Below, one piece after another: positions 45,985-54,750 of a DNA stretch of 64,000 nt; the stretch's first letter is position 1, and the number at the start of each line of letters is the position of its first letter. A model generated the notes under the pieces. The model had not been told where the DNA came from and ran no database searches. It worked only from the letters and a program-made list of their open reading frames with translations. Where the stretch lies: positions 1 to 64,000 of the forward strand of contig CAWGBJ010000018.1 of the NCBI GenBank assembly GCA_963820795.1, in the 5' to 3' direction. The position numbers were made by a program, and so were the translations under genes. This DNA comes from Roseiarcus sp963820795 (lineage in GTDB: Bacteria; Pseudomonadota; Alphaproteobacteria; Rhizobiales; Beijerinckiaceae).

Positions 45985-47781
45985 ATGACCGAGCCCGCGA
46001 CCCAGAGCGCGTCTTTTAAGGCGCTGCTGCCGCTTTTGCGCTATGGCAGGCGCTATTGGGGCCGCGCGCTCGCGGCCCTGGCGGCGCTGACGATATCCTC
46101 AGCCGCGACGCTGGCGGTTCCTTTCACCCTCCGCCGGATGATCGATTTCGGCTTCTCGGAGGACAGCGGCCGGGTCGTCGACGCCTATTTCCTCGCGATG
46201 GGGGCGGTGGTGCTGATCATCGCGCTCGCCGCGGCGATCCGCTACTATCTCGTCGCCACGCTCGGCGAGCGGGTGGTCGCCGACCTCCGGCGCGATGTCT
46301 TCGCGCATCTGACCGGGCTCGACGCCGCCTTCTACGACAGCGCGCGCACCGGCGAGCTCGTCTCGCGCCTGACCGCCGACACGACGCAGATCAAGTCCGC
46401 CTTCGGCTCCTCGGCCTCGATTGCGCTGCGCAACCTCTTCATGTTCGTCGGCTCGACGGCGCTGATGATCTACACGAGCCCGAAACTGTCGGCGCTCGTC
46501 ATCGTCGCCATCCCGGTGATCGCCGCGCCGCTGATCGCCTCGGCCCGCGTCGTTCGCCGCCGCTCCCGCCACGCCCAGGACACGCTCGCCGACGCCACCG
46601 CCTTCGCCGCCGAGAGCCTCGGCGCGGTCAGGACCCTGCAGGCCTTCGGCGCCGGACCGGCGAGCACGGGGCGCTTCGCCCGCGCGGTCGAGGGCGCCTA
46701 CGAGGCCGCGCGCGACGCCGCCGCGACCCGGGCGATCCTCATCGCCGTCGCCGTATCGCTGGCCTTCTGCAGCGTCGTCTTCGTCCTCTGGCTCGGCGCG
46801 CACGACGTCCTCGCCCACCGCATGACGGCCGGACTGCTGTCGCAGTTCGTCCTCTTCGCCGTGCTCGCCGCAACCTCGCTCGGCGAACTGTCGCAGGTGT
46901 GGAGCGAAGCCGCCGCCGCCGCCGGCGCGGCGGGGCGGATTTCCGAGCTTCTGGCGATCGAACCGCAGATCGTCGCGCCGCCGAAACCTGTCGCCATGCC
47001 CTGGCCGCCCAAGGGCCTGATCGCCTTCGAACGTGTCGGCTTCGCCTATCCGGGCGCCCCCGAGACGCGAGTGATCGACGACTTGAGCTTCGCCGTCGCG
47101 CCCGGCGAGCGGGTCGCCATCGTCGGCGTGTCGGGCGCCGGCAAGTCGACGGTCTTCCAGCTCATCATGCGCTTCTACGATTGCAACGAAGGCCGGGTTC
47201 TCATCGATGGGCTCGACGTGAAGACCGTCGATCCGGGCGAGTTGCGGGCGCGTATCGCGCCGGTTCCGCAGGAGGCGTCGATCTTCGGCGGCAGCGTCTC
47301 GGACAACATCGCCTACGGACGCGAAACGGCGACCGAAACGGAAATCGAGGCGGCCGCCCGGCGCGCGGCGGCCGACGGCTTCATCAGCGATCTCGACAAC
47401 GGCTTTGCGACCGAGCTTGGCGAGCGCGGCGTCACGCTCTCGGGCGGGCAGAGGCAGCGGCTCGCCATCGCCAGGGCCATTCTCAAGGACGCGCCGATCC
47501 TTTTGCTCGACGAGGCGACGTCGGCGCTCGACGCGCACAACGAGGCGCAGGTCCAGGCCGCGCTCGACGACGTGATGCGCGGCCGCACCACCCTGGTGAT
47601 CGCCCATCGGCTCGCGACCGTCCTGAAGGCGGACCGCATTCTGGTGATGGAGGCCGGACGGATCGTCGAGGAAGGCGATCACGCCAGTTTGGTTGCGAAG
47701 GGCGGCGTCTATGCGCGGCTGGCGCGGCTGCAATTCGAATCCGGCGCCGCAGCGCTCAGCGAGGCCCTGGCGACGAAATAG
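45985..47781 (+). CDS. ABC exporter, fused permease-ATPase (MsbA/lipid exporter-like)
   Basis: 598 residues: six helices in the first 320 residues, then an ATPase with Walker A VGVSGAGKSTVFQLIM, Q-loop VPQEASIFGGSV, signature TLSGGQRQRLAIARAIL, Walker B ILLLDEATSALD and H-loop TLVIAHRLATV. Half-transporters of this size dimerise and export lipids, peptides or drugs. FYDSARTGELVSRLTADT before the second helix pair is typical of the MsbA-like group. Substrate not predictable. Confidence 0.92.
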   Translation: MTEPATQSASFKALLPLLRYGRRYWGRALAALAALTISSAATLAVPFTLRRMIDFGFSEDSGRVVDAYFLAMGAVVLIIALAAAIRYYLVATLGERVVADLRRDVFAHLTGLDAAFYDSARTGELVSRLTADTTQIKSAFGSSASIALRNLFMFVGSTALMIYTSPKLSALVIVAIPVIAAPLIASARVVRRRSRHAQDTLADATAFAAESLGAVRTLQAFGAGPASTGRFARAVEGAYEAARDAAATRAILIAVAVSLAFCSVVFVLWLGAHDVLAHRMTAGLLSQFVLFAVLAATSLGELSQVWSEAAAAAGAAGRISELLAIEPQIVAPPKPVAMPWPPKGLIAFERVGFAYPGAPETRVIDDLSFAVAPGERVAIVGVSGAGKSTVFQLIMRFYDCNEGRVLIDGLDVKTVDPGELRARIAPVPQEASIFGGSVSDNIAYGRETATETEIEAAARRAAADGFISDLDNGFATELGERGVTLSGGQRQRLAIARAILKDAPILLLDEATSALDAHNEAQVQAALDDVMRGRTTLVIAHRLATVLKADRILVMEAGRIVEEGDHASLVAKGGVYARLARLQFESGAAALSEALATK

Positions 47782-47894
47782 CCGCGATGGCGGGAAGCGG
47801 CGAACGCCACGGCGAGAGCCAGACGCAATCGCTTCAAGTCGGATGTCGAGCCAGGACTTCGAGCTTGCTTAAGCTTACTCTGGAATCGGCGCAG

Positions 47895-48371
47895 TCATTC
47901 GCTGGCAAATGTCACGCCGAGCCTGCCGGCTAAAGCCGCGATGATCGGCCTTTGCCCTTTCGTCGCCTTTCTCAGCGCATCCTCCAATTCATACCAGCCA
48001 GCTTTGTCCACCTCCGGGAATTCGGCTGTCTTTCCGGAGCGAGGAGGCCACTCCATCGAAAACGTGTTGCTCTTCAAGAGCTCAGGGTCGAAGTCGCCCT
48101 CATGGGCCCAGGCGACGATCGTCTTGCCGCCCGCCTGTTTGAAGGAGCCGAGCGCCACGAACTCTCCCCGAATTGCGGCGCCGGTCTCCTCCAGGAATTC
48201 CCGCTGCGCCGCGGCCAGCAAGTCTTCGTTCTCGTCCGCGAGGCCCTTCGGTATGGACCACGCGCCGTCATCTTTCCTGACCCAGAACGGGCCGCCCGGA
48301 TGCACGAGCATGACCTGCACGCCCGCCGGACGCCGCCGAAACATGAGGATTCCCGCGCTGATCTTCGCCAT
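47895..48371 (-). CDS. Nudix hydrolase
   Basis: 158 residues. The Nudix box is complete: GLADENEDLLAAAQREFLEETG, matching Gx5Ex7REUxEExGU. The N-terminus KISAGILMFRR and the AWSIPKG before the box resemble the MutT/diadenosine-polyphosphate group. It hydrolyses nucleoside diphosphate derivatives; substrate unassigned. Confidence 0.9.
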   Translation of the reverse strand: MAKISAGILMFRRRPAGVQVMLVHPGGPFWVRKDDGAWSIPKGLADENEDLLAAAQREFLEETGAAIRGEFVALGSFKQAGGKTIVAWAHEGDFDPELLKSNTFSMEWPPRSGKTAEFPEVDKAGWYELEDALRKATKGQRPIIAALAGRLGVTFASE

Positions 48372-48471
48372 CCCCTCAACTTTCCGATCCGGCGGCAGGC
48401 GGCCGCTGGACGCGCCGCGACCCCGTCATGGGGAATCCCGTCTCACGGACCGCAAACTCCAACCAGCCCGG

Positions 48472-49092
48472 CTACGGCGCCGTCTCTGGCGCGAGGCCCT
48501 TGAGGAAGATCCGCGTCACCCGCTGCGCATGGTCCTCGATCATCTTGTCGGTCAGCTTGTCGAGCATGCCCGTGCCGAGCCGCAAGCTCCACTCGCCCTG
48601 AGCCATCGCGACGAACAGCGAAACGATCTCGAACGGATCGTCGTCGAATGCGATGTAGCCGTGCGCGCGGCATCGCAGGATGTAGTCCACGAATTTCTTG
48701 CGCTCCTCGCCGATGGTCTTGCCGATCATCCGCGAGGCCTTCTCGCCAGGTTCGCCGGCCCGCATTGCGTCGCCAAGCGGCGCCATCGCCAGCATGAAGC
48801 GAATGGTGTCCTCGGCGATGATCGGCAGCACGCTGGCGGGCGACGGATCCTTTTCGGCCGCGGCGACGACCCGGCTGACCATCCCGTCCAGGCGCGACGC
48901 GATCAGCGTATTGAGCAACGTCTCTTTGTTCTCGAACCATGCATAGAGCGTTTCCTTGGAGGCGTGGGCGCGCCGGGCGATCGCCTCCATGCTTGCGCCC
49001 GCATAGCCCTTCTTCGAGAACTCCAGAAAAGCGGCGTCGAGGATCTCCCTCCGCCGCTGCTCTTTGTCCGGCCTTTCGACGGTTGCGCTCAT
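48472..49092 (-). CDS. TetR/AcrR-family transcriptional repressor
   Basis: 206 residues. The N-terminal helix-turn-helix is EILDAAFLEFSKKGYAGAS, then EAIARRAHASKETLYAWFENKETLL; the rest is a helical ligand-binding domain resembling the AefR-like C-terminal type (FMLAMAPLGDAMRAGEPG). A perfect palindrome 70 bases upstream is its likely operator, shared with the divergent acyltransferase operon. Confidence 0.9.
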   Translation of the reverse strand: MSATVERPDKEQRRREILDAAFLEFSKKGYAGASMEAIARRAHASKETLYAWFENKETLLNTLIASRLDGMVSRVVAAAEKDPSPASVLPIIAEDTIRFMLAMAPLGDAMRAGEPGEKASRMIGKTIGEERKKFVDYILRCRAHGYIAFDDDPFEIVSLFVAMAQGEWSLRLGTGMLDKLTDKMIEDHAQRVTRIFLKGLAPETAP

Positions 49093-49161
49093 CGTTCCCT
49101 GTTACCGGCGCCGATCGGGTCGGTGAAGCCTCTTGCACGCCGGAGAAAATCGTGCCATAGA

Positions 49162-49180
49162 GTACCGAACGGTACGGTAC
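49162..49180. promoter_or_regulatory. Palindromic operator of the TetR-type repressor
   Basis: GTACCG AA CGGTAC is a perfect 6+6 inverted repeat at 49162-49175, followed by a third GGTAC half-site to 49180. It lies between the divergent TetR and acyltransferase genes. GTACCG-type half-sites are common TetR-family operators. Assignment is inferred from symmetry and position. Confidence 0.6.
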
Positions 49181-49226
49181 AGCAAGCCGGAAGTCAAGGC
49201 CACAAACCCAAGCAGGAGCCGATACG

Positions 49227-49415
49227 ATGAAGCCCCGCGAAGGTCGATCCAATCCCGCAAGAGGCGCAGCCCGGGGCATGGGCGCGTCAAATGTTCTCTA
49301 CAATATCGTCCAGCCGCTGCAGGGATGCGCGATCTTTCGCCACCCTGCCGATGAGGCGGGGCAAACAGCAGAGACCGCGCTCACGCGTTCGGCGCGGCGG
49401 GAGCCGGGCCCGTGA
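49227..49415 (+). CDS. Possible 62-residue leader peptide coupled to the acyltransferase
   Basis: An ATG with AGGAG 8 bases upstream opens a frame whose TGA overlaps the GTG start of the acyltransferase (GTGA). The peptide (MKPREGRSNPARG..., ending ARREPGP) is arginine-rich and resembles no known protein. The good ribosome site and exact coupling argue for translation; the composition argues against a folded product. It could also be an unrecognised N-terminal part of the next protein. Confidence 0.35.
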   Translation: MKPREGRSNPARGAARGMGASNVLYNIVQPLQGCAIFRHPADEAGQTAETALTRSARREPGP

Positions 49416-50686
49416 GTCCCTCGGCGGCGCCGATCGCCGACGCCGGCGTTGACCGGCCGACACGGGCGGTCTTCACCGCGATCACGGGCCGACCGCATGC
49501 GCAGGCGGCGACAAGCCGCGATGTAGCGCTCGACTATCTGCGTGCGTTCGTCACGGTGCTGGTGGTGGCGCATCACTCGGTGCTGGCCTATGCGCTCATC
49601 AGCCCCAACGTGGCGCCCCGCAGCCCGCTGCATCCCTGGCTCGCAGGCATCCCGATCGTCGACCGCCATGGTCTGATCGCCTTCGACCTGTTCGCGCTCT
49701 TCAACGACACATTCTTCATGTCGCTGATGTTCCTCCTATCGGGGCTGTTCGTCTGGCCGAGCCTGGCGCGCAAAGGCGGCGGAAGCTTCCTGCGTGACCG
49801 GGGCTTGCGTCTCGGGGCGCCGTTCGTCGTCGTGGCGCTCATGGCGCCGCTCGCCTACTATCCCGCCTTTCGGGTGACAGCGGCCGATCCGGGCGCGCTC
49901 GCATTCTGGCGCGAATGGCTGTCGCTTGGGACCTGGCCGAGCGGCCCGCTATGGTTCGTCGCAGTGCTGCTTGGGTTCGACGTCATCGCGGCTGCGCTCA
50001 ACAAGTTCGCTCCTTCCGTGATCGAGTCGCTCGGTCGGCTCGCGTCGGGCGGCCGTCAGCGTCCGACGGTCCTGTTTGTTGCCTTCATGCTCGTCTCGGC
50101 TGCCGTCTATTTGCCGCTGAGGGCCGTGTTCGGGCCCGAGAGCTGGGCGGCCTTCGGCCCGTTTTCCGTGCAAAGCAGCCGCGTCCTTCACTATCTGGTT
50201 TACTTCCTGGCGGGCGTCGCCATCGGCGAGTGCGGGATTGGCCATAGCCTGCTTGCGCCCGACGGCCGCCTGGTACGGCGCTGGTTCCGCTGGACCCGGA
50301 ACGCCCTGGCGCTCTCCGCCGTCTACGTCATCATGCTCGGCTGGCTCGCGCCGGACCGGCCCGCGGGCGGTCTGCCGCCGCTCGAGCGGCAGCTGATCCT
50401 CGGCCTCGGCTTCGTGCTGTGCTGTGGAGCGATTTCGTTTGCTATGCTGGCGGCCTTCCAGCGGTTCGCCAACACCCCCAACCCCGTTCTGACCAGTCTC
50501 AGCCGCAATGCCTACGGGATCTATTTGCTCCACTACGGCTTCGTCATGTGGCTGCAATATGCGCTGCTGCCGTCGGCGATCCCGGCGGCCGCCAAGGCCG
50601 GCGTCGTGCTGTCAGTCGCGCTCGCGGCAAGCTGGGCGACGACCGCCGCCCTGCGGCGGATTCCGGCCGTTGACAGAGTGATCTAG
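49412..50686 (+). CDS. Membrane acyltransferase (acyltransferase 3 / OpgC-like)
   Basis: 424 residues from a GTG. The family start VALDYLRAFVTVLVVAHHSVLAYA carries the catalytic histidine pair; about ten helices follow, with DTFFMSLMFLLSGLFVWPSL, RLGAPFVVVALMAPLAY and SRNAYGIYLLHYGFVMWLQY. Such proteins O-acetylate or O-succinylate exported glycans or lipids. The palindromic operator upstream suggests control by the divergent TetR-family protein. Confidence 0.87.
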   Translation: MSPSAAPIADAGVDRPTRAVFTAITGRPHAQAATSRDVALDYLRAFVTVLVVAHHSVLAYALISPNVAPRSPLHPWLAGIPIVDRHGLIAFDLFALFNDTFFMSLMFLLSGLFVWPSLARKGGGSFLRDRGLRLGAPFVVVALMAPLAYYPAFRVTAADPGALAFWREWLSLGTWPSGPLWFVAVLLGFDVIAAALNKFAPSVIESLGRLASGGRQRPTVLFVAFMLVSAAVYLPLRAVFGPESWAAFGPFSVQSSRVLHYLVYFLAGVAIGECGIGHSLLAPDGRLVRRWFRWTRNALALSAVYVIMLGWLAPDRPAGGLPPLERQLILGLGFVLCCGAISFAMLAAFQRFANTPNPVLTSLSRNAYGIYLLHYGFVMWLQYALLPSAIPAAAKAGVVLSVALAASWATTAALRRIPAVDRVI

Positions 50687-50779
50687 GTTCGTCTGACAGG
50701 GGGTGGCGCGGCTCTGGCGCCTGAGCCCGGAAAACGCGCTGCTGACCGGAGAAATTCTCTTTGTCGACGGCGCTCTTGA

Positions 50780-51487
50780 ATGTCTGGCCCGCAGAGAACG
50801 CTGATGCTGAGCGGCGCCGGCTGCCGGCTGACCAAGTTCGTCGCATACGCCCGCGCGCACTGGGTGAGGATAAGCCGTGAGCTTGCCGTCAACTTCGTCC
50901 TGCCGTTTCTCATTTTCAACTATGCCAGCCCAAGTCTCGGCGCCGTCGTGGCGCTGATGATCGCCGCGGCCCCGCCTATCTTTTGGTCGATCGCGGCTTT
51001 CATTCGGGAGCGGAAGGTCGACGCCATCTCCATGCTGGCGGTGAGCGGCATAGCGCTTTCGCTTTTGGCCTTTGCGGGCGGCGGCGGCGTGAAGTTCCTG
51101 CAGTTGCGCGAGAACCTTGTGACAGGCGTGGTCGGTCTGATCTTCCTGGGTTCCGCCGCGATCGGCAGACCGCTCATCTATCAGCTGTCCCGCTCCGGGG
51201 TGCGGCGGAGGGCGGCGGACAAGGTCCAGGCGTTCGAGGCGCTACGCGACGACATTCGGTTTCGCCGCTCTATGACCGTCGCGACCCTGGTCTGGGGATT
51301 TGGCCTTTTGGCCGCGTGCGCTGTCAATTGCGTCCTGGTGTTCATGCTCTCGATCGAGCACTTCCTCTTGATCAGCGGACCCATCAACTATGTGACGATC
51401 GGGCTCATGACGGCCTGGACGTTCTGGTACGTGCCGCACGCGATGCGCCTGGCCGGGGCGCGCCGCGCCTCAGCGGAGCGGGCCTGA
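50780..51487 (+). CDS. VC0807-family membrane protein
   Basis: 235 residues with about six helices: ELAVNFVLPFLIFNYASPSLG, AAPPIFWSIAAFIRERKVD, and VTGVVGLIFLGSAAIGRPLIY. The pattern (RKVDAISMLAVSGI, GSAAIGRPLIYQL) matches the VC0807 group of unknown function. Its last 18 bases overlap the end of the convergent methyltransferase gene. Confidence 0.78.
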   Translation: MSGPQRTLMLSGAGCRLTKFVAYARAHWVRISRELAVNFVLPFLIFNYASPSLGAVVALMIAAAPPIFWSIAAFIRERKVDAISMLAVSGIALSLLAFAGGGGVKFLQLRENLVTGVVGLIFLGSAAIGRPLIYQLSRSGVRRRAADKVQAFEALRDDIRFRRSMTVATLVWGFGLLAACAVNCVLVFMLSIEHFLLISGPINYVTIGLMTAWTFWYVPHAMRLAGARRASAERA

Positions 51488-52399
51488 GTTCGGCGCTTGA
51501 TCGAGTTGGTCAGCGTGCGCCTCGCCGCCGACCCGGACGAGCGCGACATGATAGAATTCATATCCCTTCGCAAGGACTCCCTTCGCGCCCATCGTCTGCG
51601 CGCGGTATTCATTCGCTGACACGTCTTTGACCAGCCGCAATCCACGCGCTTCCAGATAGGCGGGGAGCGCTTCGGGCCGAAGGCCGAATGTCCACGGTTC
51701 GCCGACCCCTGTCACCGCGCGGCGCGCGCTGGCCGCATCCTTGAAGCGGTCGGAGCCATTGATCAGATCGGCGTCGACATAGGTAAAAATCAATTGCGAA
51801 CCTTCCGTCAGCGCCGCGATCCAACGCAGCGTCGCATCGACGGCGTCCCCCGTCAGATAATTCGTCACCCCCTCCCAGAGGACGAGGGTCGGCTTGCCCG
51901 CGTCGAACCCGACTTTCTGCAGCGCCTCAACGAGGCTTTCCCGCTCAAAGTCGATCGGCGCGAACGTCACGCGATCGACCGGCGCGCCGAGTTTCCCGAT
52001 CAGCCGTCGCTTCTCGGATGAGGTCGCGGGATGGTCGACTTCGAAGATCGGGAGCTCGCGCAGCGCGGTCAGTCGCCATGCGCGGCAATCGAAACCGGCG
52101 CCGAGAATGACGACCTGTCGCATTCCTCCGGTTGCCGCGGCGCTGGCCCATTCGTCGATCAGGCGGGTGCGGGCGATCCCGGATGTCCGCGCGCCCGGCC
52201 AGCGCGCATCCATCCAGTGCGCCAGCGCCGATCTCACCAGCGGAATGCGAAACAGAAGGCTGGCGGCCCGAAGTCGCGGAGAGAGGAACGAGACGGCGAA
52301 CGGATCGTTGAACAGCCGCACGCCCTCCGGCATGGCGGATTCCTGGGCGCGGAACAGCGCCATGAATTCAGCCGTTGCGCTCGACCGGCTGCGCCGCAT
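51470..52399 (-). CDS. LCM-type SAM-dependent methyltransferase
   Basis: 309 residues. RTRLIDEWASAAATGGMRQVVILGAGFDCRAWRL is the leucine-carboxyl-methyltransferase-like core, with FEVDHPATSSEKRRLI, FAPIDFERESLVEAL, TLVLWEGVTNYLT and FTYVDADLING following in order. This family (TIGR00027-type) methylates carboxyl or hydroxyl groups in natural products and mycobacterial lipids; the target here is unknown. Overlaps the convergent neighbour at its 3' end. Confidence 0.88.
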   Translation of the reverse strand: MRRSRSSATAEFMALFRAQESAMPEGVRLFNDPFAVSFLSPRLRAASLLFRIPLVRSALAHWMDARWPGARTSGIARTRLIDEWASAAATGGMRQVVILGAGFDCRAWRLTALRELPIFEVDHPATSSEKRRLIGKLGAPVDRVTFAPIDFERESLVEALQKVGFDAGKPTLVLWEGVTNYLTGDAVDATLRWIAALTEGSQLIFTYVDADLINGSDRFKDAASARRAVTGVGEPWTFGLRPEALPAYLEARGLRLVKDVSANEYRAQTMGAKGVLAKGYEFYHVALVRVGGEAHADQLDQAPNSGPLR

Positions 52400-52454
52400 C
52401 GTGTCCTCGCAAAGCGTATGTGCTCTCTAGCGAAGTCGGCGACCGGCCGTCCGC

Positions 52455-52661
52455 TCATTTCATTGGAGCGTCTACCGTGAATACAAGGCGCTTTTTGAGC
52501 GGGCGGGCGGCTCCGCCCGACTGCGCCTTCCTCCCCCGATCCGCGACGACCGCCCTTCCGAGCGCCGCATATCGATAGCCTGACGACTTGGCCATACCCG
52601 CTTTCTTCTCCGTCTCGAACCGTCGGTTGGCGTTTCGCACCGACGAACGGGCTTTGTTCAT
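52455..52661 (-). CDS. Possible small basic protein downstream of the RES toxin
   Basis: 68 residues, rich in Arg and Lys (MNKARSSVRNANRRFETEKK, then KSSGYRYAALGRAVV and PLKKRLVFTVDAPMK). It follows the toxin stop by 13 bases on the same strand, but no ribosome site is visible. An internal ATG would give MAKSSGYRYAAL. Unsupported by any family; listed because it could be the third gene of the toxin-antitoxin operon. Confidence 0.25.
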   Translation of the reverse strand: MNKARSSVRNANRRFETEKKAGMAKSSGYRYAALGRAVVADRGRKAQSGGAARPLKKRLVFTVDAPMK

Positions 52662-52674
52662 TGAGTTTTAGGTT

Positions 52675-53208
52675 TCAATCCCACGACAGCTGGTTCTTCG
52701 GCAGGCGGCCGCTCGGATCGAATACCGCGACCTTGTGGGGCAGGCGATCGCTCCCGTTCCAGAGAATCAGATTGGCGTCGTCGGCGCTCGCAGCGGCGGC
52801 AAAACTCGGCGCGATGAGCCCGGCCGCACCGTCTCCGATCAGGCGTCGCGCGATGCGCCAGGATGGCGGTTCGCGTCCCGCGGCGGCTTCCGCGAACCAG
52901 GCGCACGCCATATCTTCGAGCGCGGCGCCCGCGGCTCGCCGGCCGACCTCGGTCCGGAGATCGGCCATGTCCTCGCAGTGGATCTCATAGGTGCAGAGCA
53001 CATAAGGCTCGAACTTGTGGGCGAAGCCTTGCGCCGCCTCCTTGATTGCGGTCATCGGGTCGAGCGCCAGATAGAGCGCCGGCATGCGCCGGGGGTTGAA
53101 GCGGCCGCCATGGATGGCTGCGCCTTCCCCTGAGAGCGGCCTGAAGGACCAACGCGGATCGTGGGCGCGCCAGGCCAGCCCCTGAAACCCGACGCTGGCA
53201 AAGCTCAA
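52675..53208 (-). CDS. RES-domain toxin (NAD-degrading)
   Basis: 177 residues from a TTG that overlaps the antitoxin stop (TTGA). RES-fold signatures: LAWRAHDPRWSFRPLSGEGA, IHGGRFNPRRMPALYLA, EAAQGF, then YEIHCEDMADLR. RES toxins (ParT/MbcT/Res) consume NAD+ or ADP-ribosylate targets and arrest growth. The frame is open further upstream but only the part after the overlap is conserved. Confidence 0.88.
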   Translation of the reverse strand: MSFASVGFQGLAWRAHDPRWSFRPLSGEGAAIHGGRFNPRRMPALYLALDPMTAIKEAAQGFAHKFEPYVLCTYEIHCEDMADLRTEVGRRAAGAALEDMACAWFAEAAAGREPPSWRIARRLIGDGAAGLIAPSFAAAASADDANLILWNGSDRLPHKVAVFDPSGRLPKNQLSWD

Positions 53209-53567
53209 GCAAAGCCGCCGATGGCGATGGAATCGAGATAGTCGCGCAGCGCCGTCGCCTGACCGGACTTCACCAGCGACTCGGCCGTGCGTCCGCCGAA
53301 GGCTGGGATCGGCTCGGCCCTGTACCACGCCATGGCCTGCGCCTTGCCGCCTGCCCAGACGGAGACGCGGGTGAGTATCTCGGTCATTTCGCGCAGGCGC
53401 GCCTGGGTCCTGGCGGCGCCGAGGCGCTCGCGCTTGTATAGCGATTCCGGCGCGAGCCCCGCCGTTTCAGCGAGCTGCCTTTTCGTCAGACCGAAATCAT
53501 CGAGGAGGAGGTCCGTTGCAGCCTCAGCGGGGGCCGCCACGGCGCGCCGGATCGGCTTGGCGGTCAT
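53205..53567 (-). CDS. Xre/MbcA/ParS-type antitoxin
   Basis: 120 residues. The N-terminal helical part (LLLDDFGLTKRQLAETAGLAPESLYK) is the Xre-like DNA-binding domain; the C-terminal part (WYRAEPIPAFGGRTAESLVKSGQATALRDYLDSIAIGGFA) is the DUF2384 domain that plugs the RES active site. GGAGCGGAC precedes the ATG. Antitoxin-first order and overlap with the toxin are usual for RES/Xre. Confidence 0.9.
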   Translation of the reverse strand: MTAKPIRRAVAAPAEAATDLLLDDFGLTKRQLAETAGLAPESLYKRERLGAARTQARLREMTEILTRVSVWAGGKAQAMAWYRAEPIPAFGGRTAESLVKSGQATALRDYLDSIAIGGFA

Positions 53568-53578
53568 GTCCGCTCCAC

Positions 53579-53601
53579 TGCCCTATCTATTGGGCATTAT
53601 A
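53579..53601 (-). promoter_or_regulatory. Operator and -10 box of the RES/Xre operon
   Basis: TGCCC (53579-53583) and GGGCA (53592-53596) form a perfect inverted repeat 12 bases from the antitoxin ATG. On the minus strand TATAAT (53601-53596) lies directly upstream of it, with TTGCGC 19 bases further. The repeat therefore covers the transcription start, as expected for autorepression by the Xre antitoxin. Confidence 0.55.
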
Positions 53602-53757
53602 TAGGACGAGCGTTATCCCGGCGCAAGGTCCGACCGCTCGCTGGCGACGTGCGAAACTGAACCTCGGAGTGGCGAAAAGTGACAAGTGACAGGTTTTCGG
53701 GGTCAAGCTTTTGAAATCATGGGATCGGCGCCAGTCCCGGCGCGCCGGCCCGAGCGC

Positions 53758-54750
53758 CTATTCCCGGTACGGCGTGACGAACCAGCCGCCGGCTTCGACC
53801 GGCGCGTTCGGTCCGCGCGGAAGCCGAAGCCGCGATCCCTCGCCGAGGTTGCGGGCGTAGATGTCGGCGTAGGTTCCGGCGGCGCCGAGGATGCGCTTCT
53901 GCCAGTCGGCCGGCGCCCCGAGCTCCGCCGCCTCGACCGTAATCGAGCCGAGCCCGCCCGCGGCCCACGGGCGAGGCGGGAGCTCGCCGCGCTCGAGCGT
54001 GTAGAGGCCCCAGGCGACGAGCGCCGACCATTGCGGATCGCTCGTCGGCGTGACGGCGAAAACGGGGAAGGTCGCCAGCGGCTCCGGCAGGATCCGGCTC
54101 TTCAGGCCCGCGGCGGCTTCGGTAAGGCGCGCGACGGCGAGATCGCCGGTCTCGCCGGCCTGAGCCTCGCAGGCCCCGGCGTTATAGGTGTCGTAAAGCT
54201 CGACATATTCCATGAAGCCCCGGCGCAGGAAGTCGAGCCGATGCGCCGCCATCCAGGCCTCGAGATTCCGATGGGCGTTCGACCCCTGATAGAAGCAGAT
54301 CGACTTGCCGGCGAGATCCTCGAGCCGCCGGATGGACGAATCTCCAGGAACCATTACCCCGGTCGAGACGAAGACGACCGGCGGCCCAAGCGTGATCTTG
54401 CCCGCCAGATCCTGATCGAGGATCTCCGCGCCGTCGAGAAACGACAGGTCGACCGCGCCGCTCCGCACCCTGTCGAAGTCCTTGTCCGAATCGTAAGCCC
54501 AAAAGGCGATCCGGCCCGTTGGTCCGAGCAGCGCCGCGCCGATCGCCCGGCAGAGGTCAAGGTAGAGGCCGGCGGCGACCTTGCCGTCGGGCGACTGTGC
54601 GACCAGCCCGGGCCGCGAGACGCCGCCGCAGCGGATGACGCCCTCGGCCTTGATGCGGTCGATCACCGGCCCGGCTCGCGCCGTCGCGCCGATCGCCAGC
54701 GCCGCCGCGATCGCCAGAGGCGCCCCTGCCGCGATGCCCGCTGCCTTCAA
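53758..54750 (-). CDS. Periplasmic solute-binding protein, amino-acid type (orphan)
   Basis: 330 residues: signal peptide (PLAIAAALAIGATARA), then the family 3 fold: IKAEGVIRCGGVSRPGLV, GLYLDLCRAIGAALLG, FDRVRSGAVDLSFLDGAE, LAGKSICFYQGSNAHRNLEA. It resembles AapJ/BztA-like binding proteins of general amino-acid importers, but no permease or ATPase is nearby. Its ATG overlaps the stop of the secreted phosphoesterase gene (ATGA), so the two are translated together. Confidence 0.8.
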   Translation of the reverse strand: MKAAGIAAGAPLAIAAALAIGATARAGPVIDRIKAEGVIRCGGVSRPGLVAQSPDGKVAAGLYLDLCRAIGAALLGPTGRIAFWAYDSDKDFDRVRSGAVDLSFLDGAEILDQDLAGKITLGPPVVFVSTGVMVPGDSSIRRLEDLAGKSICFYQGSNAHRNLEAWMAAHRLDFLRRGFMEYVELYDTYNAGACEAQAGETGDLAVARLTEAAAGLKSRILPEPLATFPVFAVTPTSDPQWSALVAWGLYTLERGELPPRPWAAGGLGSITVEAAELGAPADWQKRILGAAGTYADIYARNLGEGSRLRLPRGPNAPVEAGGWFVTPYRE

